This document shows positions 9,985-18,563 of a stretch of 39,059 nt of DNA, one piece after another (positions within the stretch are counted from its first letter, which is position 1; each line of letters begins with the position of its first letter). The notes beneath the pieces were generated by a model, which was not told the origin of the DNA, searched no databases, and saw only the letters and a program-made list of their open reading frames with translations. This DNA is from Candidatus Doudnabacteria bacterium (GTDB lineage Bacteria; Patescibacteriota; Doudnabacteria; UBA920; O2-02-FULL-48-8), in the NCBI GenBank assembly GCA_016199215.1, contig JACQHB010000007.1, positions 1 through 39,059 of the forward strand, read 5' to 3'. The translations under genes and the position numbers were made by a program.

Positions 9985-10356
9985 TACAACTTCGCGCATG
10001 TTCTACTATGTTTACATCCTGGAAAGTTTATCAGATGGTAAGCGCTATATCGGTTTTACCGCCAATTTACGGCGTCGACTAGTAGAACATGAACGAGGAT
10101 TAAACTTTTCCACGAAGTTTCGACGCCCGTTTAAACTAATCTACTTTGAAGCCTGTTTATCCGAAAAAGATGCCAAACGCCGTGAGCATTATTTAAAATC
10201 AACCCAAGCCCAGTATGACAACTTCGATAATATTTTCTGGTTTGCTTTTGCTAATAAATTAACTTTTTTATTCTACATCTCTCTGATGCTAATATTTAAG
10301 TTTGTCTATTCAGAAAATATTAAAAAGCAAAAGCATCGAAGTTGCTCTACTGGGCA
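9975..10356 (+). mobile_element. Putative GIY-YIG cassette with ~20-bp terminal inverted repeats
   Basis: TGCCCAGTAATACAACTTCG at 9975-9994; reverse complement TGCCCAGTAGAGCAACTTCGAT at 10335-10356; third internal copy GCCCAGTATGACAACTTCGAT at 10208-10228. Confidence 0.5.
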
Positions 10357-10426
10357 AGGTCGAAAGTTTACAGGTTTAAGATTAATCGAGTACCAGCGCC
10401 AATCGGCGTTTGGCACGCGAAGTTGA
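9998..10426 (+). CDS. GIY-YIG nuclease-like protein (UvrC N-terminal/YhbQ type), unusual C-terminal tail
   Basis: FYYVYILESLSDGKRYIGFTANLRRRLVEHERG...RRPFKLIYFEACLSEKDAKRREHYLKS; start taken at ATG 9998. Confidence 0.8.
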   Translation: MFYYVYILESLSDGKRYIGFTANLRRRLVEHERGLNFSTKFRRPFKLIYFEACLSEKDAKRREHYLKSTQAQYDNFDNIFWFAFANKLTFLFYISLMLIFKFVYSENIKKQKHRSCSTGQGRKFTGLRLIEYQRQSAFGTRS

Positions 10427-10436
10427 TATACTGGGT

Positions 10437-12218
10437 ATGTCTGACGAAATTTTTGACAAGGAATCTGCCGAAGAATTGTCCGAAAGCGTTCATCGCTCGG
10501 ATTCTTCCTGGAAGCAGTTTTTTCATAAGAACAAAAAAATTATCTACGCTTCGGCCGGCAGTTTGGTTGTGATCCTGCTTGCGGCATTGGGATGGATGAT
10601 TTTTTCAGGACAAAAACCAGGGGTGGGGCCTGCATCTAATAATGTCTTTGTCAAAATCAAAGGCCAGAGCCAAGTAACTTCCGGTAACGAAGGCAATTAC
10701 ACTGTTGTTTACACCAATGGCGAGGCCGCGGACTTAACCAATGTCACGCTGGAGCTTTTTTATCCGTTAAATTTTAAATTTATTTCCGCCACTCCTTCCC
10801 CGACCAATTCCGAAGGCCAAAGATTCAATCTGCCGACGCTTAAAAAGGGAGAGAACGCGGAAGTTAAAATTAAGGGACAGCTTGGGGGAGCAAGCGGCGA
10901 AATTAAAGAATTCAAGGCCAGGCTGACTTATTCTTTATCTAATTTTAATTCGGAATTTGTAACGGAAGACAGCTTCACGACCCTGATTCTCCCGCCTAAC
11001 TTAAGCGTGGAAATTACAGGCCCAATAGATGTAATTGGCGGCCAGGAGACCACGTTTTCCATCAATTATTCAAACGTATCAAGCCAGGCATTTGAGAATT
11101 TGGCCTTAATCGTGGCATATCCCTCGGGATTTAAATTTGCATCCAGCGTTCCGCCCCCTTCCAAGAACCAGAACTATTGGACAGTTCCAAAATTGGACAA
11201 GGGCGGTTTGGGAAAGATAGAAATCACGGGAAGCTTTTCCGCTTCCAACGCCGCTGATGCCATAGTAGGAGTAGAGCTCGGGCAAATAACCAACAATACT
11301 TTCGCGACGTTAATTAACAGCTCCGCGGTTTTTAAAACGACCCCATCATCGTTGTCTTTGACTTTAACAGCCAATCCTAAAGACGTTGTTTCGCTTGGCG
11401 ACAGCATTGAATACACCCTCGATTACGGGAATTTCGGAACTATCGGTTTGACAAACGTCGTGATAACGGCAAGCTTGCAAGGAACGGTTCTTGACTTAAC
11501 CAGATTAAATGTGAGGGACGCGATAGTTACCGGCAATGTTCTGACTTGGAAGTCGGCGACCAAAAGTGAACTGAACCTGGTTTCGCCCAACCAGAAAGGG
11601 AAAATAACCTTTTCTGTGCCCACCAAATCCTCGCTTACAACCAATATTAAAAACCAAACTATTGGGGCGTCAGCTTCGATTTACGCGGCTGAGGTTCCCA
11701 AGCCAGTCCACGTCCCGGATGTCAATTTGAAGTTGGCGACACAGCTAGGCTTGTCCGTAAGCGGCCGGTATGTCCGGGGAGCCTTGCCTATGAAGGTCGG
11801 CGAGTCAACGACCTTTGAGATAACTTTTATCCTGTCGAATTTAAGCAATGATCTTGAAAATGCGCAGGTAGTTTCCTCCTTGCTCCTGCCTTCTTCCTCC
11901 TGGAAAAATATTATCGCCCCTGATTCGGAAAAATCCAGGATTTCTTTCAACCCTGGAGCGGGCAAGATTATCTGGAAGATTCCGCAGGTTTCTGCTTTTG
12001 TCGGCAAGTACGCGCCGGCGCTTATGGCCTCGTTTGAGCTTGAGGTTATACCGACCGAAGCGGACAGAGGAAAGACTGTTAATCTTCTGAAAGATATTCA
12101 AGCAACAGGCAAAGACCTGTTCATTGGCAAGGATGTTTCATCGGGTAATGTTATTGACATAAACACGGCAAACATTGATGACGATCAGTTAAACCTGAAG
12201 GGAAGCGCAGTGCAGTAG
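10437..12218 (+). CDS. Single-TM anchored protein with tandem DUF11/Ig-like extracellular repeats
   Basis: KKIIYASAGSLVVILLAALGWMIF TM; repeated NxxFTVxYxNxxxxxLxNVxLxxxYPxxFxFxSxxP pattern. Confidence 0.65.
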   Translation: MSDEIFDKESAEELSESVHRSDSSWKQFFHKNKKIIYASAGSLVVILLAALGWMIFSGQKPGVGPASNNVFVKIKGQSQVTSGNEGNYTVVYTNGEAADLTNVTLELFYPLNFKFISATPSPTNSEGQRFNLPTLKKGENAEVKIKGQLGGASGEIKEFKARLTYSLSNFNSEFVTEDSFTTLILPPNLSVEITGPIDVIGGQETTFSINYSNVSSQAFENLALIVAYPSGFKFASSVPPPSKNQNYWTVPKLDKGGLGKIEITGSFSASNAADAIVGVELGQITNNTFATLINSSAVFKTTPSSLSLTLTANPKDVVSLGDSIEYTLDYGNFGTIGLTNVVITASLQGTVLDLTRLNVRDAIVTGNVLTWKSATKSELNLVSPNQKGKITFSVPTKSSLTTNIKNQTIGASASIYAAEVPKPVHVPDVNLKLATQLGLSVSGRYVRGALPMKVGESTTFEITFILSNLSNDLENAQVVSSLLLPSSSWKNIIAPDSEKSRISFNPGAGKIIWKIPQVSAFVGKYAPALMASFELEVIPTEADRGKTVNLLKDIQATGKDLFIGKDVSSGNVIDINTANIDDDQLNLKGSAVQ

Positions 12219-12239
12219 TTATAAAGTATAAAGTTTCGT

Positions 12240-12270
12240 AAAGTAAAACCCGGTTATTCCGGGTTACTTT
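12240..12270. terminator. Bidirectional terminator between convergent genes
   Basis: AAAGTAAAACCCGG-TTATT-CCGGGTTACTTT, 12-bp stem with a 2-nt bulge. Confidence 0.7.
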
Positions 12271-12303
12271 ATAACTTTATAAACTTTAAGAACTTAGAAC
12301 TCT

Positions 12304-13578
12304 TTATGGCTTCACGTAGCCAAGCGGATTAAGTGAGACTCCGTTTTTCATGATTCTGAAGTCTAGGTGGATTCCGGTCACCCCTCTTACGCGTCCGGTG
12401 TTGCCTTGTTTGGCTATAGTTTGTCCCTTGGCTACCTGGTCGCCAGCTTTGACATAAAGTTCTGAGGCATGGCTGTAGCGCGTTTTGTAGCCATTTCCGT
12501 GGTTGATTATAATCGTATTGCCCCAACCGCTTTGCCATCCTGAAAGCTCCACGAACCCGGCTTCAGAGGCGAAAATCGGCTCTTTTTTGCTATTGGAGAT
12601 ATCGATGCCCGCGTGGCGCTTGAAGAATCCCTGGGTAATTGTCCGGACCGATGTCGGCCAGATGAAATTAAGGCCGCCGACCAGGTTTCCAGGGGCTGTG
12701 GCCTGTTTAAGCGCAATCTTTCCGCTATCGACTTTGACGAATTGGGAAGCGGGTTTTGGTTTGGCGGGCATGCTTACATTTTCCAGGGGGATAACAATGC
12801 TTGTGCCAGGCTCCAAATCTTCAAACAACTCGACGTTGTTGGCGTCCAGAAAATCATCTTCTGATATTTTGTATTTTGCAAGAATCGACTCCAGCGTGTC
12901 CGACTCCTTTAATGTGTAGGTAATTCCGGTTGTTGGAAGAATAGTCAGCTCCTGCCCTGGTTTGAGTATTGTGGTTTCATCAATTTTGTTCTCGACCATA
13001 ATGGTCTGGGGAGAAATGCCAAAGCTTGAGGCAATGCTGACCAGATTATCCCCTGGCTCTACTTTGTAAACTGTCCGGCCTTCCCGCAGGGGGCTGTCGG
13101 AATCAGCGGGGTTGGTTTTGACAATTACGTTTTCCTGGATAGTGGTCGGGTTTAAGTTTTCAGATTTGAAGCCGGTTTGAGAAGCAAGAAGGGCAGAGGA
13201 GAAACTTGATTGGGCCCAAGCTTGATTTACTAGCCGATCCGTGCGAGCCAGAATCGTAGTGGTGTCGCTTGAGGCGAGCAGAGAAGAATTGAGGGTGGGG
13301 TTGCTTTTGAGGAAAGAAAAAATCACGCTGTTGTCGGATGATTCCAGACGGTTAGCGTGAGCGGAAAGGGTAAAGTTTACAATAAGGCCAAAAGTGGCGA
13401 TAAACAAAACCACGAGTTCCAAGCCAAAACGGTACGCATAATCCTTGATAGACAAGGGAAGCAATGTTTTGGCGTGGAGAGACTTAAACGGGTGGATTGT
13501 GAATTTGCTGTTTGTTTTGAGCTTTTGAACAATTTTTTGGGTGAGGGATCCGCCTAGATGGTCTAGATTTTGGGCCAT
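12304..13578 (-). CDS. LysM-domain M23 family metallopeptidase
   Basis: Two LysM repeats (VYKVEPGDNLVSIASSFGIS; TYTLKESDTLESILAKYKIS); M23 motifs HAGIDIS and HLDFRI. Confidence 0.9.
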   Translation of the reverse strand: MAQNLDHLGGSLTQKIVQKLKTNSKFTIHPFKSLHAKTLLPLSIKDYAYRFGLELVVLFIATFGLIVNFTLSAHANRLESSDNSVIFSFLKSNPTLNSSLLASSDTTTILARTDRLVNQAWAQSSFSSALLASQTGFKSENLNPTTIQENVIVKTNPADSDSPLREGRTVYKVEPGDNLVSIASSFGISPQTIMVENKIDETTILKPGQELTILPTTGITYTLKESDTLESILAKYKISEDDFLDANNVELFEDLEPGTSIVIPLENVSMPAKPKPASQFVKVDSGKIALKQATAPGNLVGGLNFIWPTSVRTITQGFFKRHAGIDISNSKKEPIFASEAGFVELSGWQSGWGNTIIINHGNGYKTRYSHASELYVKAGDQVAKGQTIAKQGNTGRVRGVTGIHLDFRIMKNGVSLNPLGYVKP

Positions 13579-13828
13579 CGGATCAAGATTTTGACTAGTA
13601 ATAGTGGCTCCTGTAATTTTCCAGTTCTATGCCAGCAGATAGCGGGAAAATAGTGGTTTTGCTTGCAAAAAACAGGAAATTAAAGATCAGTAAAATCAAT
13701 ACTCCGATAGTGTTGATGTTATCAAAATAGGTCCCGTAAGTCAACGGTTTAAGCACAGACTATTGTGCAAAAGTGGCAAAATGAGGCTTATTTAGGGCAA
13801 ATTTTTAGATACTTAATCCACAAAAGGT

Positions 13829-13957
13829 TAAATCCGAAATTCAAATATCGAAAATCCTAAACAATGTCAAAATCCAAAGCCCAAATGTTTCAAACATTTG
13901 AATTTTGAACCTTTGAATTTGTTTCGAATTTAGTGCTTCGTGCTTCGAATTTAGCTA
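13829..13957. repeat. Inverted-repeat unit of the CGAAACAAATTCAAA family, gene-less
   Basis: TTAAATCCGAAATTCAAATATCGAAAATCC... left; CTTTGAATTTGTTTCGAATTTAGTGCTTCGTGCTTCGAATTTAG right; ACATTTGAATTTTGA core. Confidence 0.65.
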
Positions 13958-13959
13958 TA

Positions 13960-15993
13960 ATGCTTAATATGACTGAAAAGTTAAATTTAGGACTTAACGA
14001 AGCCCAGCTTAAGGCCGTAACCGCGCCAATGGGGCCGGTTTTGATTTTGGCCGGGGCTGGCAGCGGTAAAACGCGGGCTTTAAGCATGCGGATCGTGTAT
14101 CTTATAAAAAAATTAGGAATGGATCCCGAAAATATTTTAGCCGTGACCTTTACCAATAAAGCAGCCGGAGAAATGAAAGAGCGGATTTTGAAACTTTTAA
14201 GAAGAGAGGACCGTCCTCTGAAGGAGGACGGTCCTGTGGCCTTGCCGGCCATGGGAACATTCCACTCTATCGGAGCCAGGATTTTGCGGACAGAAGGACG
14301 CCGGTTGGGGCTTAGCCCGAATTTTTTGATTTATGATACTTCTGATCAGGAGAGTTTGCTTAAAGAGGTTTTGGCAAAGCTTCGGATTGATGCGACAAAG
14401 TTTAAACCCTCGCTGTTTGCTCATGTCATTGATCGCGCCAAGAACAATCTGATTGAGCCGGAAGACTATAACGATGATGATAACGATAACCGCTTCAATG
14501 ACATGGCTCGGAGGGTTTTTGTCCAATATCAAGAAAGCTTGCGACAAAATAATGCTGTTGATTTTGGGGATCTGTTGGTCTTGCCGGTCAAATTATTCCG
14601 CGACCATCCCGAGATTTTGAAGAAATATCAGGACAAGTGGCAATATGTATTGGTCGACGAATACCAGGACACAAACCAAGTCCAATATACTTTTACCAAG
14701 CTTTTGGTTTCCAAGCGCAAGAATATTTTCGTGGTGGGGGATGACGCGCAGGCCATTTACGGGTTTAGGGGAGCTAATTTGCAGAATATTTTAGATTTCG
14801 AGGAAGATTACCCCGACGCAAGCATTTACAGGCTTGAGCAGAATTACCGTTCAACCGCGCAAATTTTGGCCATTGCCGAAAAAATCATTGAACTTTCCCC
14901 TCGCCAGCATAAAAAGAAGCTCTGGACCGAAAACCACAACGGCCAAGCTCCGGTTTTGTTCCGGGCCGAGGATGAAATGGTGGAGGCCTGGTTCGTGGCG
15001 CGTAAAATTATCGAGCTTCAGGACGGGAGTCCGGGCGAAATCACTTACGATTATGATGACGACTCGATCCTTTCCAGGGTAATGCGCAGGGCCAGGCAAA
15101 GAGTCCTGCCCAAGCTAAAAAATCGACAAGGGTTGAATAATTTCGCGGTGCTTTACCGAACCCACGCCCAATCGCGCGCCGTGGAAGAAGTGATGATCGA
15201 AAGCGGAATTCCGTACCAGATCATCGGCGGTCTTAAATTTTATGAACGGAAAGAAATCAAAGACCTGTTGGCTTATCTGAAATTGCTGGTGAACCCAAAC
15301 GATCTTGTCAGCCTGAAGCGCGTGATCAACGTTCCTCCCCGGGGCATTGGCCCGAAAAGTTTTGATTTGCTAAAAGAAGCCCTTCTTGAGAAAAAAGACA
15401 AAGCCTTGGCTAAATTATTTGACGAAAAGCCGGCGGTGAAGATTTTTTTTGAAATTGTTGATGCTGTTTCGAGTTTGGACGAAACCGCGACGCTTCCCCA
15501 GATCATGAGCCAGGTTCTTAAGATGACCGGTTATGAAAGTTTTCTGCGCGACGGGTCGGAGGAAGCGGAAAGCCGATGGGAAAACGTCCAGGAGCTTTTC
15601 AACGTCGCGACAAGTTTTGAGAAGTTTAATTGGAAAGAGGGGCTGACAAGATTTCTTGAGGAAGTCAGCTTGATGACCAATGTGGACGAGCTGGACCCCG
15701 CCACCCAGAAAGTTACATTAATGACTTTGCATCAGGCCAAGGGTTTGGAATTTGATACCGTATTCCTAATCGGGCTTGAAGAGGGGATTCTTCCTCATGC
15801 CAGATCGATCATGGAGGCTAAAGATGTGGCGGAAGAGATCAGGCTTGCTTATGTCGGCGTCACCAGAGCCAGAAAGAACCTTTTTTTGATTTATTGTTCA
15901 TCACGCAAACAGTTTGGAACAAGGAATATGAGCGTACCCTCGAGGATACTAAAAGCAATACCCGAGGAGCTTTTAGATGTTTATGAATTTTAA
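13960..15993 (+). CDS. uvrD: UvrD/PcrA family DNA helicase
   Basis: LNEAQLKAVTAPMGPVLILAGAGSGKTRAL, VDEYQDTNQVQY, VGDDAQAIYGFRGA, TLHQAKGLEFDTVFLIGLEEGILPH, RLAYVGVTRARKNLFL. Confidence 0.95.
   Translation: MLNMTEKLNLGLNEAQLKAVTAPMGPVLILAGAGSGKTRALSMRIVYLIKKLGMDPENILAVTFTNKAAGEMKERILKLLRREDRPLKEDGPVALPAMGTFHSIGARILRTEGRRLGLSPNFLIYDTSDQESLLKEVLAKLRIDATKFKPSLFAHVIDRAKNNLIEPEDYNDDDNDNRFNDMARRVFVQYQESLRQNNAVDFGDLLVLPVKLFRDHPEILKKYQDKWQYVLVDEYQDTNQVQYTFTKLLVSKRKNIFVVGDDAQAIYGFRGANLQNILDFEEDYPDASIYRLEQNYRSTAQILAIAEKIIELSPRQHKKKLWTENHNGQAPVLFRAEDEMVEAWFVARKIIELQDGSPGEITYDYDDDSILSRVMRRARQRVLPKLKNRQGLNNFAVLYRTHAQSRAVEEVMIESGIPYQIIGGLKFYERKEIKDLLAYLKLLVNPNDLVSLKRVINVPPRGIGPKSFDLLKEALLEKKDKALAKLFDEKPAVKIFFEIVDAVSSLDETATLPQIMSQVLKMTGYESFLRDGSEEAESRWENVQELFNVATSFEKFNWKEGLTRFLEEVSLMTNVDELDPATQKVTLMTLHQAKGLEFDTVFLIGLEEGILPHARSIMEAKDVAEEIRLAYVGVTRARKNLFLIYCSSRKQFGTRNMSVPSRILKAIPEELLDVYEF
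14207..14235 (+). repeat. In-frame palindromic element inside uvrD
   Basis: AGGACCGTCCTC-TGAAG-GAGGACGGTCCT, 12-bp perfect stem; each arm is itself nearly palindromic. Confidence 0.8.
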
Positions 15994-16094
15994 ATTCAAA
16001 GCACAAAGCTCAAATTTCAAATAAGAGTTAATAATTAATATTTTAATTTTTAAAATATATTTGTGCTTTGAATTTTGGACTTTGAAATTTTTTT
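15994..16094. repeat. AT-rich imperfect inverted repeat between uvrD and ksgA
   Basis: TTCAAAGCACAAAGCTCAAATTTCAAA ... TTTGTGCTTTGAATTTTGGACTTTGAAATTT. Confidence 0.6.
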
Positions 16095-16913
16095 ATGAAC
16101 AATCTCACAGACATAACTTATCTCAAATCTTTTTTAAAACAGTCCGGCCTGAAGCCTCGGCATTACCTCGGCCAGAATTTTTTGGTTGATCAGGATGTGC
16201 TGAATCGGATTATCGAGGCCGCAGATCTAAAAAAATCTGACACTGTGCTTGAAGTGGGGCCGGGGATAGGGACACTTACTTCTGAGTTGATTAAGCGGGC
16301 GGGGAAGGTGATAGCGGTGGAGAAGGATGAGTCAATGGCCAGAATCTTTGAGAAGGAATATGGAATATGGATCCAAATTCCAAATTCCAAATTCCAATTA
16401 GTTAACCAGGACATCCTTCGGTTCCATCTTGATCGGCATATTCAAGGCCCTTACAAAGTTGTTGCAAATATTCCTTATTATTTGACTTCAGTTTTATTCC
16501 AATATTTTCTTGGACAAGAAAACAAACCGGAGCTTCTTGTTTTAATGGTGCAAAAAGAAGTTGCGGAAAGAGTGGTTGCAAGCCCTGGGGAGTTATCAGT
16601 TCTTGGGATATCCGTGCAATTTTACGCAGACCCGGAAATTGTAGGAATCGTGAACAAGGAAAGTTTTTGGCCGCAGCCAAAAGTTGATTCCGCCATTTTG
16701 AAAATAACGCCTGTAAATAAATTTCCGGAAGTGGAGGACGAAAAATTATTTTTTAGAATTGTTAAGTCCGCGTTTGCCGGAAAAAGAAAACAGCTTAAGA
16801 ATACGATTAGGGATGTTGAGGCTTTGCGAAGAGCGGGGGTTGAGCCCACTGCAAGACCCCAAGATTTGCAGATAGAAGACTGGGTCAGGCTTTACAAAAT
16901 CATGAAAAGATGA
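16095..16913 (+). CDS. rsmA: 16S rRNA (adenine(1518)-N(6)/adenine(1519)-N(6))-dimethyltransferase KsgA/RsmA
   Basis: KPRHYLGQNFLVDQDVLNRI, VLEVGPGIGTLTSELI, VANIPYYLTSVLFQYF, FWPQPKVDSAIL. Confidence 0.93.
   Translation: MNNLTDITYLKSFLKQSGLKPRHYLGQNFLVDQDVLNRIIEAADLKKSDTVLEVGPGIGTLTSELIKRAGKVIAVEKDESMARIFEKEYGIWIQIPNSKFQLVNQDILRFHLDRHIQGPYKVVANIPYYLTSVLFQYFLGQENKPELLVLMVQKEVAERVVASPGELSVLGISVQFYADPEIVGIVNKESFWPQPKVDSAILKITPVNKFPEVEDEKLFFRIVKSAFAGKRKQLKNTIRDVEALRRAGVEPTARPQDLQIEDWVRLYKIMKR
16373..16393 (+). repeat. Tandem heptamer (CCAAATT)x3 in frame in ksgA
   Basis: GGAATATGGAATATGGATCCAAATTCCAAATTCCAAATTCC encodes GIWIQIPNSKFQ. Confidence 0.8.
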
Positions 16914-16939
16914 AAAACGCTGGACAACCAGCGTTTTTT
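16914..16939 (+). terminator. Rho-independent terminator after ksgA
   Basis: AACGCTGG-ACAA-CCAGCGTT followed by a T-run. Confidence 0.85.
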
Positions 16940-17000
16940 GTGCTATAATATAATAAAGTATTGGAAAGTATTGGTAAGTTCTGAAACAAAAGGGTTGAAA

Positions 17001-17062
17001 TCCACCTTCGCTAAAGCTTCCCCCTTCGCCAAGGCTTCGGGGGACAGGTCGGCGGACAAGCA
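17001..17062. repeat. GC-rich CTTCGCYAARGCTTC repeat, probable dispersed element
   Basis: CCTTCGCTAAAGCTTCCCCCTTCGCCAAGGCTTCGGGGGACAGGTCGGCGGACAAGC: two tandem CCTTCGC(T/C)AA(A/G)GCTTC units. Confidence 0.55.
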
Positions 17063-17076
17063 AAAACAAAACTAAA

Positions 17077-17256
17077 ATGCACGGAAAACTTGAGGAGTTG
17101 CTTACGCTTAAGCAAGCCACTCATCTGCTGAATGTTCATCCAAATACCCTTCGGAACTGGGAAAAAGAAGGGCTGATTGCTGCTGTCCGGATTGGACCGC
17201 GGGGAGACCGCAGATATAAAAAACAGGTCATAAGCCGGATATTAAATCAAAAATAA
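17077..17256 (+). CDS. Small MerR/excisionase-like helix-turn-helix protein (59 aa)
   Basis: My translation: MHGKLEELLTLKQATHLLNVHPNTLRNWEKEGLIAAVRIGPRGDRRYKKQVISRILNQK; not in the supplied ORF track (59 aa). Confidence 0.7.
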   Translation: MHGKLEELLTLKQATHLLNVHPNTLRNWEKEGLIAAVRIGPRGDRRYKKQVISRILNQK

Positions 17257-17630
17257 TGACTGAAGCAAAAAGAATATTAGTAAATATTTTGTTGGGTATT
17301 CTCTTAATTGCTATTTTGTTACCTTTCGTTTCAGTAAAAGAAACAAAAGCTATAGCAGTGGGGTTGCCTTTCGGTGGACGATTGCTTTTTACTTCACCCC
17401 CAATTATCACTCTGATTGTTAATTGTCCTGCTATGGCGCATGTTCTTAACTTAGGTCCCCAGAAAGGGGTTCTCCATTTATTTCTTCCTCCGGGTCAACC
17501 AAAAGCCTTTTATAATTTTTTTACTCCAGGAGTAAGTACCTTAGGTTCATATTATCCAACACCCTTACCTTTTAACTGTCCTGTTCAGCCAATTTTTCCT
17601 GCAAATTATTTTGGAACCAGTGTAAGATAA
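17256..17630 (+). CDS. Small secreted/membrane protein of the T4SS-like cluster
   Basis: N-terminal TM, GLPFGGRLL...C...C pattern; TAATG overlap with the HTH gene. Confidence 0.5.
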   Translation: MTEAKRILVNILLGILLIAILLPFVSVKETKAIAVGLPFGGRLLFTSPPIITLIVNCPAMAHVLNLGPQKGVLHLFLPPGQPKAFYNFFTPGVSTLGSYYPTPLPFNCPVQPIFPANYFGTSVR

Positions 17631-18563
17631 ATGATGCGGAAAAAATCAAAAAATAATTACGGAACATTCGCAGTAAAGAATAAGAGAACCCCCTACTATT
17701 GGGGAGTGGTTTTATTCGCAGTCTTATCAGTCGTTGTTTATTTTGGATTTATTAATCCGAAGAAAAAGGTTCAAGATAATATTTCAACAATTCCAAAAGT
17801 TGAAGCCAATGAAATCCCTGGCTGGTGGTACAAAGATAACTTTGGATCATCTGTCTGTGAAAAAGATAACTGTAAGCAATCAGCAGATCCAGATAATGAT
17901 AAGCTTACTAATTCACAAGAGTTTTTTTACCATTCTGACCCTTTGAATAGAGATACAAATGGTAATGGTTTAACCGACGGAGAAGATGTTGCATATAATT
18001 ATGATCCAAGCAAGGCCGGGAAAGTCACTTTTGATCAAGCTGCGTCTGATGATGAAGTAGTGGGAGAGAGTCTTCTTCTTGATCAAGACATAAAGAAGGT
18101 AATTCAGGACTTGACTAGCATGGACAATGTCCAAGTCCCCAAAATTAATGATATTGAATTGGTAATTACACAGGACAATACTAAACAGGGAATCATCAAT
18201 TACATTGTCCAAACTGAAGAGGTTATTAAAAATAATTTTCCCGATGAAGCGGAATCTTTCATCGCAACCACCCTTGAATCCAAAGACGATGAACAAGTGG
18301 CCGATCTTAAACTTCGAATCACCAGAACAATTATCGATTATAAAAAAATTTCCGTACCTTCAGATGCTTTGCAACTCCACAAATACCAGATTGGATCGTT
18401 CCAAACTTCACTTGCTGTAATCACTGTCCCTCCCGTCACTAATGTGAATGACGTATCCGATCCTGCGGCTAACTTTTGGTATGACCAAGTCCAGACTTAC
18501 GCCTTTTTAGGACAGCAGGTCCAGCTAGAAACAAAAAAGCTTAAAGATAAGTATCAATGGTAG
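17631..18563 (+). CDS. Membrane-anchored protein with calcium-binding thrombospondin type 3-like repeats
   Basis: TM near residues 21-40; DPDNDKLTNSQEFFYHSDPLNRDTNGNGLTDGEDVAYNYDPS. Confidence 0.6.
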   Translation: MMRKKSKNNYGTFAVKNKRTPYYWGVVLFAVLSVVVYFGFINPKKKVQDNISTIPKVEANEIPGWWYKDNFGSSVCEKDNCKQSADPDNDKLTNSQEFFYHSDPLNRDTNGNGLTDGEDVAYNYDPSKAGKVTFDQAASDDEVVGESLLLDQDIKKVIQDLTSMDNVQVPKINDIELVITQDNTKQGIINYIVQTEEVIKNNFPDEAESFIATTLESKDDEQVADLKLRITRTIIDYKKISVPSDALQLHKYQIGSFQTSLAVITVPPVTNVNDVSDPAANFWYDQVQTYAFLGQQVQLETKKLKDKYQW

